Assembly: GCA_964059195.1 (NCBI GenBank) | Contig: CAXKWD010000006.1 | Coordinates: 63,753,073 to 63,817,072 of the forward strand | Reading direction: 5' to 3' | DNA length: 64,000 nt | From: Ectobius pallidus | Taxonomy: Eukaryota > Arthropoda > Insecta > Blattodea > Ectobiidae | In this document: in pieces, positions 12,816 to 22,772 of the stretch | Position numbering within the stretch: the stretch's first letter is position 1 | How the letters are laid out: each line of letters begins with the position of its first letter | Notes under the pieces: generated by a model | What the model was told of the DNA's origin: nothing | The model's input: only the letters and a program-made list of their open reading frames with translations | The model's database searches: none | Translations under genes and position numbers: made by a program

Positions 12816-13068
12816 ATATGTGAGGGCACCTACACCAAAAGTGTACGAGTGACGATATATTTTTGTCATAAAAGTTTTAAAATATATAAGTATATTTTAC
12901 ATCGTGTGCCTTTTATGTACATATATATAACCCCTGTGCAATATCCTAGCTATTGTGATTGTTGGTGCTTGAACACAGACATCGCCACCACGAAGCCCTT
13001 GCTCTATCCGACTGACTACGCCGGCAGCCCACATCTCACAGGTACAATATCTACTGATCGACAATATA

Positions 13069-13120
13069 AATGACGCCCAAGCGAACGGCTTCATAAGTGA
13101 CGCCCGAGCGAACGGCTTCA
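13069..13120. repeat. Two-copy tandem repeat, 26-bp unit
   Basis: TGACGCCCAAGCGAACGGCT is repeated as TGACGCCCGAGCGAACGGCT 26 bases later with one change, followed by TCATAA and TCAAAT. Confidence 0.7.
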
Positions 13121-13468
13121 AATTGTTGTACTAACTTATTTAGCCTATGGTTTAAATGTAGAGATATCTATTTTATGCAAGAGACGGATCCACGAGTAGT
13201 TGGGTTATTACCATTATTAATGTTAAAATACTCTGTCTCAAACGTTTATAAGCTGAACTTGTCGCTTTGCGATCCCGAGAAAACACGAAATCTCTTGTTT
13301 GTCATTTTATATTTTAAAAAATTTAATTTTTCAAGGGAAAACTCGAGTTTTGGAAAGGTACTTTTTAAAAAAAAAATATAAATCGACTTAATTGATATGC
13401 TTATGAAAATCGAATAAACAGGATTGTGCACATTATCAGAAATAAATATTCCATAAATCACTTAAATC

Positions 13469-13610
13469 ATTCATACTCTGTTTTCCCGGGCTTGTAGGCC
13501 GTGGTCCAGTGGGGTTGTGTCAACCCGACGTTTCGCCGAAACCTGCGTTCGGCATCTTCAGGGGGTTTCGTCCTACTCCGGCACAGTTCTGAGTTATACT
13601 GATGTTATCG
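13469..13610 (-). repeat. Inverted copy of the Penelope-like terminal repeat (left)
   Basis: It matches the reverse complement of 16936-17077 with few differences, including TTCCCGGGCTTGTAGGCC (TTTTCCCGGG here) and CCGACGTTTCGCCGAAA. On the minus strand it carries the hammerhead-like core at 13518-13565. Confidence 0.8.
13518..13565 (-). ncRNA. Hammerhead-ribozyme-like core (left copy)
   Basis: On the minus strand, CTGAAGA (fitting the conserved CUGANGA box) is followed by a GCCGAA...TTTCGGC stem with a short loop, then GAAAC. These two boxes flanking stem II are the catalytic core of a hammerhead ribozyme. Hammerhead motifs are known in Penelope-like terminal repeats. I could not pair stem III and the cleavage triplet with confidence, so activity is unproven. 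Confidence 0.5.
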
Positions 13611-13641
13611 ACCAAATACGACCAAATAAGCTAACTGAGAT

Positions 13642-16475
13642 GATCTCGACTCCGAGTCCATACCTGCATACGAAATGCATTGCTGGAAATGAAAACGGGT
13701 TCCTATCCTATAACTTGAATATGCTTACGCTAACTGCATTAATTTTGGGGTTCGGGCCGTGTCCCTTTTTTAATTTAAAGTTCCGGTATTCACCTTACAA
13801 CCAGGGAAAACCAGGAAAACCCTGGTCGGAACTAGCAAAGGGGGATTTGGTCATGGTCCTCCATTCTATAATGCCTGGTTGGGGTTGAAGTTGGGATACG
13901 TGTCAGCTGAAGGCTTATACGTATTGGGAAAAGGCATTGTTAGGCTGAAGGCCTCAAAAAAATTTTGACGACTTTAATCGGCCCCTGGGAAGCGCAAGCG
14001 CTTTCCAAGTTTCCTTTCTAAAGGAATCTCAGCATCGAGAAGCTTAGAGTCTGAACTCTGTGCAATGCTTCTGATTTCGTTGGTAGTTGGAGAAACCTTT
14101 AGGTCCTCTTGAATCTGCCTGTTACAGACGTAATGATACGCCTATATCAGGCGAGGACAGTGCTGTGAACTCCATCGGCGTTCCAGTGAGCGAGCCTCAT
14201 GAAGGGTCATGCGTTCCTTGCTTAGTTTGCATTGCCATAACTAGCCAGGAAAAGGGATATCACTTTGAGAACTGCCTTGGGACGGGCATTCCCAGTGGGA
14301 AGGAATGGAGCTTGTTTAAGCAGACACTTGGTCACTTGAAAACAATCTTCCAAAGGAAGGTCATCGATAAGTTGCTTCAACTTTTCGGAATAACTGTCCG
14401 GTGTGGTTGGTTCGGGTCCCGGAACAGTTGGATTGGCATCAGACGACATCTGCGATGCGCCTGAGTCGCTAGGGATCTGAGGTGGTAAAGTGGGTGGCTG
14501 GATATGGACCACACGCCCCCGCTCGGTAACATGGCTCCAACCGGGTCCAAGCTTCTCCTGCTCAGAGGAGAGACTGGGTGCAATGCCTTTCTTCACAGCA
14601 GAAGCGGAGCGTGAGCTCCCAGAACCTCTGGGTCCCGCCTTAGTGCGCTTCGCCGCTGCCCCTTTAACTTGCTTCCACTTACTGCAACCCTTATAGTTGG
14701 CAGTGTGGGAGGAGTTGCAGTTACAGCACCTCAGGGCATCCTTGGGCGTACTACAACCCCCTGAGGGGTGGTCTCCGCCACAAGCGACACACCTTGGAGT
14801 GTAACCACAATTAACCTTTGTGTGACCAAAGCGTTGGCAGTTGCGGCATTGTAGAGGGCCGCTCGGTGCGTGGTAAGATTCTACAGAGATGTGCAGACCA
14901 CACAATGTGGTGAGAGCTCTCACCTTCGCTGCCGAGGGTCCACGCGACACTGACACAATAAAGTGCAGCGTTAAAGGCCTATCCTTAGCAGGATCGGCGT
15001 CGCGCCGCTGCGACCGAAGTTGCAGTACAGAGTACGGGAACTTCAAGTGCAATGAGCTCCTCGCGCATAGGCCTATCTTCTGTTGGCATGCGACGCCCTA
15101 GGTTCTTCAGGAGCAGTCTGACAGACCGCTCCTCCGGCTGAGAGTAGGTATGGAACCTGACTCTCTTCTCCGAGTCGATGGCGCGGAGAGCAGAGATGGT
15201 GGCCCGGAAACAATTGGCAGTATCCGGAACTAGCAAAAGAGCATCGCCCCGCATAGCCGCCGTGCCGTTGCCACCAGTCTTTTCTCGCAACCATCTCAAA
15301 AATTGCGAGTATTTGTCACACCAGCGACATACACAGGGATCTTGTTGCGGAGCTTCCCTGCGTGAACGGCAGCAACATCCGCTTGGGCGTGAAGTGTGGT
15401 GCCAATAGGCGAGCCTAAGTGACTGTCAGACTCGCTGTGCGAGCGCCCTAGTGCAGAGTCCATCGACTCTGCGGCAACTGGTGAACCAGTGACCTTGGCT
15501 TTGACAGTGTTAAGCCCACATGCCGTGTTAGGAGTATTAGGCTGGGCTTGCAAGGCCGCAGCATACAGTGCTCTTTCCTGGGTGTGACCCAGTTGGCTTC
15601 CACTAGAAGTGGATTGTTCGCCCACGGAGAGAGAGAGACTACGGGGTCCTCTAGACCTTGAGCGGCTTTTTCAGCCACAGTCAGGGACGCATTCCCGGCT
15701 AAGGACAATGGCCCAAGAGCCGGGCGCCGAGTGGCTGGTTCCAACGAACCAGCAGAGGTAGGTGAGACTGTTTCAGTGGCCTTGCGTTTGGCTGTGGCCT
15801 TCGCAAAATCCCCGGTTGCCTGGTTGCTGCCCGGCTGGCGCAGTGCCAGTGGGTCGTTCGCTCGGCCTGTTTGCCGGTCTGGCGGCTGCCTTACCGGACT
15901 TCTTCGACGCTGAAGTTCGTTTCTTCTGCTTCTTCTGCTGCTGCTGCTTCTGGTAGATGGCGCTCATCTCCTTCTCCAGCTGCTCACGTAGTGTCGGGGG
16001 TATCCTGGAGAAGTTCTGCTTGAAGAATTCCAGGGAGTCTGCCATGGCTGCCACATGTAGAGGAGACCTAGAAAAAATAGAGAAAGGTTGGATAGAATGG
16101 GAAAGGTAGAACAAGCGAGCTCCTTCTGATGTGCCCTGAAAAGGGCCGTTCGTAGTGTTCTAAAAGGAACAGCTACGAAAGGTGGGTTAAGGAAGGAGAG
16201 TAAAGGATGCTCTTTCAGAAATCCCTTAGAAGGGCAGAAGTTGAGTTCTAGAAAGAACTCTTAGTTCAGGCGGGATGCGCTGAACGAATGGAGATCGAAG
16301 ATCGATCACCAACAGTAGTCAGTAATAGAGGCTTCCCTCTCAGCCAACTGAAGAGATCAGTAGTCCGGTAAACTCAGCAGTATCATCATGTTATCGGCTA
16401 AGATAAGATACTAAGATCTGCCAAGGATAGGCGCCACCCCCACTCAGCAGCAGGAGTATATAGAGTTCCCTGACC
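13642..16475 (-). mobile_element. Jockey-type non-LTR element lacking ORF2, with 24-bp target duplication
   Basis: A perfect 24-bp direct repeat flanks it (13618-13641 and 16476-16499; core CCAAATAAGCTAACTGAGAT). The element reads right to left, starting GGTCAGGGAACTC at its 5' end. It holds an ORF1-like pseudogene and about 580 bp of trailing sequence, but no endonuclease or reverse transcriptase and no poly(A) at the 3' edge. It inserted into the Penelope-like element between the left inverted terminal repeat and the endonuclease remnant. It probably moved as an internally deleted copy using enzymes supplied from elsewhere. Confidence 0.7.
14222..16114 (-). pseudogene. Broken ORF1 (Gag-like nucleic-acid-binding protein) of a jockey-type element
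   Basis: ORF1 proteins of this clade bind the element RNA in a ribonucleoprotein. Reading from 16114, fragments in different frames line up in order. An N-terminal piece MADSLEFFKQNF is followed by a Lys/Gln-rich stretch. Next is a middle piece with IPVYVAGVTNTRNF, then RFHTYSQPEERSVRLLLK near 15150-15190. The C-terminal frame (14222-15052, 276 codons) has three Cys knuckles: CRNCQRFGHTKVNC, CVACGGDHPSGGC and CCNCNSSHTANYKGC. At least three frame changes separate the pieces, so no full protein can be made. The open C-terminal frame ends normally at 14222. The assignment to jockey-like elements rests on the RFHTY and PE-R-VR pattern and the knuckle spacing. Confidence 0.7.
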
Positions 16476-16496
16476 ACGACCAAATAAGCTAACTGA

Positions 16497-16910
16497 GATC
16501 AGAGCATTGCGGGCGAAGTTCCCTGTAGTTGCGGCCAGGTATATATAGGCACTGCAAAACGAAGTATAGCTACAAGACTCAAAGAACACAACCGACTTAG
16601 CAGGCTGGGACAGATAGAGAAGTCAGCGGTTGCGGAGCATTCTTTATTACAAGGCCATGATGTCTACTATGGAGATACAGAAGTGCCATCTACCACTACT
16701 AGCTATCATGCCCGCATGCAGAGGGAAGCGATAGAAATGTTAAAACATGACAATAATTTTAATAGAAAAGAAGAAACACTACGAGTACATAAAACTTGGG
16801 TTCCCTTACTGAAAGAAATAAAGATTAAACAGTTGCAACCAATCAGAAGTGGGAAAGCCAATCCGCCTATCACAGGGCAGGACAGGGAAATAGGTGGGGT
16901 TAACGGATAG
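16497..16910 (+). pseudogene. C-terminal GIY-YIG endonuclease remnant of a Penelope-like element
   Basis: Penelope-like elements encode one protein, a reverse transcriptase followed by a GIY-YIG endonuclease that nicks target DNA. This 138-codon open stretch keeps only the endonuclease end. PCSCGQVYIG begins at about residue 9, RSIATRLKEHNRLSRLGQ follows, then EKSAVAEHS, a family-typical segment, and the Arg/Glu helix region AIEMLKHDNNFNR. The TTTSYHARM segment fits the region before that helix. The frame is open to a natural stop at 16910. It has no start codon and begins right after the jockey target duplication, so it is a 5'-truncated remnant. Confidence 0.75.
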
Positions 16911-16935
16911 ATATATAAGGAAGCCCGGAACACCG

Positions 16936-17077
16936 ATAACATAAGTATAACTCAGAACTGTGCCGAGTAGAACGAACCCCCCTGAAGATGCCGAACGCAG
17001 TTTTCGGCGAAACGTCGGGTAGACACAACCCCACTGGGCCACGGCCTACAAGCCCGGGAATACAGAGTATGAATGAT
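16936..17077 (+). repeat. Penelope-like terminal repeat (right)
   Basis: It follows the endonuclease stop by about 25 bases and is the inverted partner of 13469-13610. It runs from CATAAGTATAACTCAG through the hammerhead-like core to GAATGAT. The outer target duplication starts 29 bases further on. Confidence 0.8.
16978..17025 (+). ncRNA. Hammerhead-ribozyme-like core (right copy)
   Basis: CTGAAGA (16982-16988), a stem GCCGAA/TTCGGC (16990-17008) and GAAAC (17009-17013) reproduce the left copy with one base change in the loop. A related core occurs in the second Penelope-like remnant at 53916-53966. Stem III and the cleavage position are not assigned. Confidence 0.5.
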
Positions 17078-17119
17078 ACAGCCGGCCGTGAAAGCCTACA
17101 TTGTTATAAATCACTTAAA

Positions 17120-17420
17120 TGTTGAGTTAGCATGGCAGTGGTATACTATAAGTGTAAAGAACTAGGGAAAAATACTTATTTCACCCAAAATTAAAACGGT
17201 CTTATGTGAACTGATATTCCTGGAAATTGATTTTTACTACAGCATATTAATTTACCATTAAGTCCCATTCATACTTTCCTTTGTTATTGTACAATAACAT
17301 TTAAGGTGGAAATATGTATTCATTAACCATAGAGTACTGCTCTCCATTAGACATTCCATAAGAATGTTATAGATCACAAAAGCACTAATTAGTGTTCCTC
17401 ACAAACTGCATATGACGTGA
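17120..17420. other. No gene seen
   Basis: AT-rich spacer between the Penelope-like element and the interrupted SINE. No repeat or coding signal was seen. Confidence 0.45.
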
Positions 17421-17424
17421 CTGT

Positions 17425-18130
17425 CTTCCGGCGAGGTGGTCCATTAAAGGGTAATCAGCAGGCTTTAAAACTTAGTGCCCGATCGAATATGTTAACAGCA
17501 ACCGTGCTGTACAGACTTTGCTCGGCGTATGCCCTAGCTACCATATGCTAGTTCACGTGATAGTAAACAAACCGAAATACAGATATAGGAAGACCACAAA
17601 ATAACTTCTCATTATCTAAACTCACATAACAAGCATGCAAAACGATACTTTCTCCTGTTTGTGTATAATAGTCCCTCCCAAATGTTTCAATATAATATGT
17701 TTGCGTTTTAGAACACTTTACTTTCGGCATGCCGAACACGTATTATAAATTTAATCACGCACAATGACAAGGTACACTGTTGACCAATTTGAGAGGCACC
17801 GTACCACAAGCGCATTCACTTCTCGGTACTTCTATCAATGACTGTCTTATCAGCCTACGCAATCACCCTCCACCCCCTATACTCAGGTTGTTGGTAACCG
17901 GAATCAACTCCCTCTGTGGGTTCGGGTACTAAGTTTTAAAGCCTGGTAATCAGCCATAGGAAAGATTGGCTCTGTGAATCGAACTCTGGGTAGCTCAGTT
18001 GGCAGAGCAGCGGTACGAAGCGGTGGAAGGTGGAAGGTCATGGATTGGAATCTCAGTGGCAGAAAAAAATTTTCTCCTGTAATATTTTCATGTAAAGTCT
18101 AACAGAGACAAGCTATGAGCTGATATTTTA
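17425..18130 (+). repeat. tRNA-derived SINE, family A copy 2, interrupted
   Basis: GAGGTGGTCCATTAAAGG on the left and GGCTCTGTGAATCGAACTC then TAGCTCAGTTGGCAGAGC on the right reproduce the order of copy 1 at 1490-1660. In copy 1 these parts are contiguous. Here they are split by the hAT insertion at 17459-17945. Downstream, TTTTCTCCTGTAATATTTTC matches the copy 1 tail. Confidence 0.65.
17459..17945. mobile_element. Non-autonomous hAT element in a SINE, TSD GTAATCAG
   Basis: Ends CAGGCTTTAAAACTTAGTGC and (minus strand) CAGGCTTTAAAACTTAGTAC form a terminal inverted repeat of about 24 bp. The 8-bp direct repeat GTAATCAG lies at 17451-17458 and 17946-17953. CAGG-type ends with an 8-bp duplication are characteristic of hAT transposons. 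The 487-bp interior has no transposase frame. Removing it restores the SINE order seen at 1490-1660, which confirms the boundaries. Confidence 0.85.
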
Positions 18131-18469
18131 ACAAAAACATTTTATACGAGGGAATAGGTGGAATTATTTGATACACCACATAACAGAGACAATATTCTGT
18201 GGTTCATAAAAACATTATTCTTTTATTTTGCCAAGGCCTCCCGGTAACATGGAACCATAATCTTAAATGTGACTCTACAAGTAAGAAGCTCTTATGAGGT
18301 TCCTTTTTTAAATTTATTTAATTAAGGTCGCTTTTTAACAGCTAGGGTCACCAGCGACCACAATAATTATTAATACATTTATATTGAACAAGCACTACAA
18401 GAAGTGAATTATGAAGAAAAACATATATGAAACCTGAAATTTAGTAAGAACAACAACATATGAAACACT

Positions 18470-19110
18470 AGCATGTGCCCGCGGCTTCGCCCGCGATAAT
18501 TATTTCAAAAATTAAAAAATAAGAGCATAATACTTAAATCATTATATTTATTAACACCTAAATCACGTGAATTAGATACCACGATTAGATAGCGTCGCCT
18601 GGTAAAAGCGACCTCAAATTCGAGGTCCTTGGCCCAGAAAACCACTGTATAGTGAGTTTCGTCCAAATCGAACAATGTTTGACCATATTTAGGCCTATAT
18701 TGATTAGCCCTCTTCCGTGTAGGTTGAAAATGTCATATGTCTACGGGACTTGACATTCTAAACAAATGAATCGTCCAGGATGGACTTACAAAATCAAGCG
18801 ATCGCCCGCGAAAATTATTTAAAAAATTAAAAATTAAGAGCATAGTAGTTAAATCATTATATTTATTAACACCTAAATCACGTGGACTACATACCACGAT
18901 TAGACTAGATAGGGTCGCCTGGTAAAAGCGACCCCAGATTCGAGGTCCTTGGCCCAGAAAACCCTTGTATAGTGAGTTTCGTCCAAATCGAACAATTTTT
19001 TACCATATTTAGGCCTACACTGATTATCCCTCTTCCGTCTATGTTGAAAATTTCAGATATGTGCGTGCCTTGACATTACAAACAAATGAATCGACCAGCG
19101 TGGGTTTTAT
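18470..19110 (+). repeat. Tandem duplication, about 305-bp unit, GC-rich head
   Basis: Unit 1 starts near 18498 and unit 2 near 18806. Both contain ATTAAGAGCAT or a variant, TTATTAACACCTAAATCACG, ACCACGATTAGA, GTCGCCTGGTAAAAGCGACC and TCGAGGTCCTTGGCCCAG. A GC-rich head GTGCCCGCGGCTTCGCCCGC (18475-18494) precedes unit 1, and a shortened form (GATCGCCCGCG) precedes unit 2. The units differ by point changes. A tail with GACAGACAGACACTTCC and TTAATATAGAT follows to about 19373. The class is unknown to me, though similar GC-headed repeats are common in insects. Confidence 0.6.
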
Positions 19111-19427
19111 GACAAAAATAGCCAAAGCCAACTGTAATTGATTTGACATTGAAATTTTATTGAAAACTGATGCTTCGAAAACGCAAAAAATGCACGTTTT
19201 TTGCCCGTTTTTCACTCAGAACTCACGAACGAAAGCGAAAATTAAAATTCCGGCTTCGAGGAGCATTTTCCGACCCTTTAGTCCACCTATGTTTAAAATT
19301 TCAAATCTCTGCGTTCCGTAGATTTCGCTGGGCATCGCGGACAGACAGACACTTCCTTTTATTAATATAGATGAAAAGGACTGGAAGTAATTTAGCAATT
19401 ATTGACAAATTATGAATTGAATTGACA

Positions 19428-19679
19428 TTATATGAATGATTTTAACTGTGATAGTTCCAAAAGTGAGATAACCATAAGGCATCCTTCATCATTTTGAAAT
19501 ATATTGTATAAGTCTCCTTTGATATTTAACAGACGTCTTACATGCAATAACCGTGGACATTCCAGAATAAGATGGGAGGAAGTTACATCCCCATTACATT
19601 TCGGACATGGATCCTTAATAGATTTCTTCATAAGATAGCCATGGCTAAAAGGTTCCTTGTAACCGTAAGGCCTAGGCAA
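19428..19679 (-). pseudogene. C-terminal fragment of a non-LTR retrotransposon protein
   Basis: The 83-codon frame has CPKCNGDVTSSHLILECPRL at about residues 25-44. This is the Cys-x2-Cys...His...Cys pattern at the extreme C-terminus of R1/I/jockey-type reverse transcriptases, just after RNase H. The upstream RNase H and reverse transcriptase are missing. It ends with ISLLELSQLKSFI and a stop. It is a 5'-truncated remnant, with no poly(A) visible at its 3' side. Confidence 0.55.
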
Positions 19680-19689
19680 AATAATATAC

Positions 19690-20600
19690 TACTATTTTAT
19701 ACTACTGTAAGTTGAAAATAATGTTACTATGTAGGCTACTGGTTGTTATTTTATGGAAAGTTAAAGTATAGGCCTATACTGATTTCATACTTACGTATCT
19801 TGGCGTTAATATTCAAGTTTTCGTTGTGAATGGAGACGAGAAAGCATATTGTGAAACAGGCTGTAAACATCATGATTGCATCGCGCGTTGTCACTTTATC
19901 GCTCAGTTTTCTGACCCCATCACCTTCTCGTCATCATAGCTCCGTGTCGCGTATTTTCGATAAGGCTGTTAACTTACCAACTATCGCTTTGATAAATTCC
20001 TCTGTATGACTTGATATTATCTTCCTTACCGTCTTGCTATAGGGCCATTCCATACCAAGATGTCGCTACAAACAAAACTTTTCAACTTCACAATTTTAAA
20101 GAAACTGACTATGTTTATTGAACACGACAATAAGAATATTTATGTAAAATTCTGGCTACTGAATACGGACAGTTTTAATTTGGTAGTATTTTAGTTATAC
20201 GATTCCATTCATAAGACGGGTATTTAATAATGACCAATAATATTTAACAGTATAATGTTTAGCCTTTAATTTAATACCGACCAGTCACAATCGTTTATCA
20301 TAAAATACGCTTGCTAGGAACACGAAGATACGATTTTATGTAATAAAACGTCAACTAATTACTGGAAACATAAAGTATTAATATGCAGTGATTAATACGT
20401 CACATCCTACCAGTGAACAGATTAAAGACATTATTTTATACAACATTTGTTCCGAAATTGAAATGATATAAATGTGCATTGATTAAAAACACAATTTCGA
20501 TTCGGGGCAAGCCAGTTCGTGTCCTTTATTCTGTTCTGAAATTAGATTATTATTAGCTTATATTAGGTTAACTATTTTTCATTTGCACTATCGGTTGCAT
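19690..20600. other. No gene seen
   Basis: AT-rich sequence without recognisable frames or repeats, ending at the hAT target duplication at 20603. Confidence 0.5.
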
Positions 20601-20718
20601 TAATTAGAAGCAGGGGCGGATCCACGGGGGGGGGGGAAATGGGGGAAATTTCCCCCCCCAAAATTTGTAACATTTAGCACAAATTATTGAAAATTTATTA
20701 GAACATAACCCAAATACT

Positions 20719-20796
20719 TAAATTAAAGCAACGACATTCATTATTTTGAAATACCTTTGTAAGAAAATGCTGAAATGTTCATTTTGTTTTCAATTG
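20719..20796 (+). repeat. Internal direct repeat of the hAT element, copy 1
   Basis: It starts ATTAAAGCAACGACATTC and ends TTCATTTTGTTTTCAATTGT. The same run appears at 22697-22772 with essentially no change. At the second site GTACTGGGAATAATTAA occurs on both sides of the copied block. Confidence 0.8.
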
Positions 20797-21169
20797 TTGT
20801 AGCAATTCATTATTTTCAGAGGCCATTTAATTGCTACAGCATAAATAAGAATTATCATTATTTCGCAATAATGTAATTATTCATGAGCTGAGAGTGTTGT
20901 CGCAATAATGGATTACGTCACATTGGCAGATTAAAGAATGTATGTCTAGGCAGGCGAACAGCTGAGGGCTATGAGGGCATTCACTGTTTCTCCTTCCCCC
21001 TTTCTCTGCTTCTCCGCTAAAGATATCTAAAGTTGTACCGAATTGCAACGCCGTATTTGCTTCTGCTAGCCGTGAGCTGGATTCAGTTGTTTATGCATGG
21101 CCATCAAGATGGTGTCGCCTTAAAGAATCATACTTGTCTTTGGAATAAAATTAGCACTGCGAGTGCGCA

Positions 21170-21245
21170 ATTACGTCATGGATCAAAAGCCTATAAAAGA
21201 GGGTAGCACCCTTATATCGCTCTCATTTACTTAATATGGACCAGG
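21170..21245 (+). promoter_or_regulatory. Candidate TATA promoter inside the hAT element
   Basis: ATTACGTCATGG is followed by CCTATAAAAGAG (TATA near 21191). About 40 bases further is a first ATG (TTAATATGGACC), soon followed by GGGAGGTAGGTGT, which resembles a 5' splice site. CTTCTTTTTCAGG at 22249-22261 resembles an acceptor. No protein can be read across this possible intron. It could be the old transposase promoter or a captured host promoter. Confidence 0.35.
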
Positions 21246-22696
21246 GGAGGTAGGTGTAACTGTTGTGGTCTTGAGGCGGGAAAATGTAAGCCCGCCCTTT
21301 GGCTGTTTCCATTTGTTTTCACCATGTTGTAAAGGTACGTGGAAATTGTGTATATAATTATATGTTTTAGGTTCATTGTAGTGTGGGAACTGCACGTTGT
21401 GTATATATTAATTATTATCTTAATGACCCAGGCATGCTTCTGTAAAACTTGTATCGATGTTTGGTTATGGTGGCATGGTAGCTTGATGTGATATAGATTG
21501 AAAGGTTCGGACATGCAGGATGCATGAGATTAAATTAGATTTTGTGGCCACCATTGCCGTTTAAAGTAAAAGTAATAAGTCTATATTTTGGCATGCTGGG
21601 AATTATTGTTGTTGTTTGAGAATGAGTAGCCATTTTAATTATCCTTGCAGTTCCTTTTCGTTTCCACTTACCTTTTAACATGTGTGAATTTTTCTAAATT
21701 TATTGTCTTACCTTATTGTTTTCTCCCCGTTTTTAATGTGTCCTTTTAAGTATCTGAGCCTACTCCTATCTTTTAGCCTAGGATGGAGCAGTATTGTTTT
21801 TAGGCCTTGTGTATGCTGCATGTGATGAAGTTTAGCATGTGTGATGTGTCTGGCCAGAATATGGGATGCATGATGTTGAGGTATGTTATTATAAATTTTG
21901 AAGGCTTGTATATTATTTAATATTTATTATGAATTTAAAATTATTGTTTTCTTTGGAAATATGAAATTGACTTAACCATTTCAGTGATCCCATGTGTAAA
22001 TTGTATCAGATCTTTTAATTCTTGGATCACTGAATCTGTATGGGCTTATCATTAGAAGTTTGTATGAAATTAATTTATACTTAATAAGAGGTGCCTCACA
22101 CCGAAGTGTTTAATATTTTAAATTTATAGGCCATTGTATTTTGTGATTATCTGGCCATTTGTAGTTTTAATGTAATTTTATTGTGGTGTTTCACACCGAT
22201 CCATGTTTTTAAAATTAAAGGGTATATCTTGATGTAAACTAACTTGCTTCTTTTTCAGGATTTATTTAGTGATAATGTATCAGGGCTTCACCCAGATAAA
22301 TATGTTTGTTATGAGACCTTCAGTCTATATTAACTTTAGTTTTCTATGTAAAATCCTTTTGTTTCATTTATTATATATGTACACATATTGTAGAGTCATC
22401 TTCCACTGTCAGATATTGTCTAGTCAAGAAACAGCAATAATTTTGATTTTGTAGTATGAAAGATTTGAATACATTGTATATTAGCTTCCATTTATAAATG
22501 ATAGTTCTTCTTTTGGCGAAGAGGCTGGAAAGACTTCCAAGCTCTTCGTATTTTTGTTTCCTCCTCCCTGGTCACAACATTTACAGAGCCTCTGGTAGCA
22601 AGAAGATGGTGCCCAGCTGATTGAAGAAAGAAGAAGGTGGTTGTCGAGGTGACCTAGAGGGTGGGAGGGGGTTACATTGTGTACTGGGAATAATTA

Positions 22697-22772
22697 AATT
22701 AAAGCAACGACATTCATTATTTTGAAATACCTTTGTAAGAAAATGCTGAAATGTTCATTTTGTTTTCAATTG
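22697..22772 (+). repeat. Internal direct repeat of the hAT element, copy 2
   Basis: A near-identical copy of 20719-20796 in the same orientation, about 90 bases from the right terminus. GTGTACTGGGAATAATTAA occurs immediately before it and again immediately after. Confidence 0.8.

Larger units (their letters stand above)
13469..17105 (+). mobile_element. 5'-truncated Penelope-like element with inverted ends and 15-bp target duplication
   Basis: ATAAATCACTTAAAT is present on both sides (13454-13468 and 17106-17120), giving a 15-bp target duplication. The outer ends form an inverted repeat of about 140 bp. Inside the right end is the C-terminal GIY-YIG endonuclease of a Penelope-like element (16497-16910), followed by the terminal repeat. 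A jockey-type element is inserted between 13618 and 16499, so the Penelope part itself is only about 780 bp. Truncated Penelope copies with an inverted terminal repeat upstream are a known product of their insertion. The reverse transcriptase domain is absent. Confidence 0.75.

Noticed and set aside
12849..13073. Small secreted-protein exon downstream of a TATA box
   Set aside because: The frame is AT-rich noise in its first half. No signal peptide or splice acceptor supports it, and an equally long frame is open on the other strand.
13517..13888. 123-codon plus-strand gene
   Set aside because: It runs through the Penelope-like terminal repeat, the target duplication and the 3' end of the jockey-type element, so it is a shadow.
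18470..19110. CRISPR-like or satellite array
   Set aside because: There are only two long diverged units, with no spacers, in a eukaryotic context.
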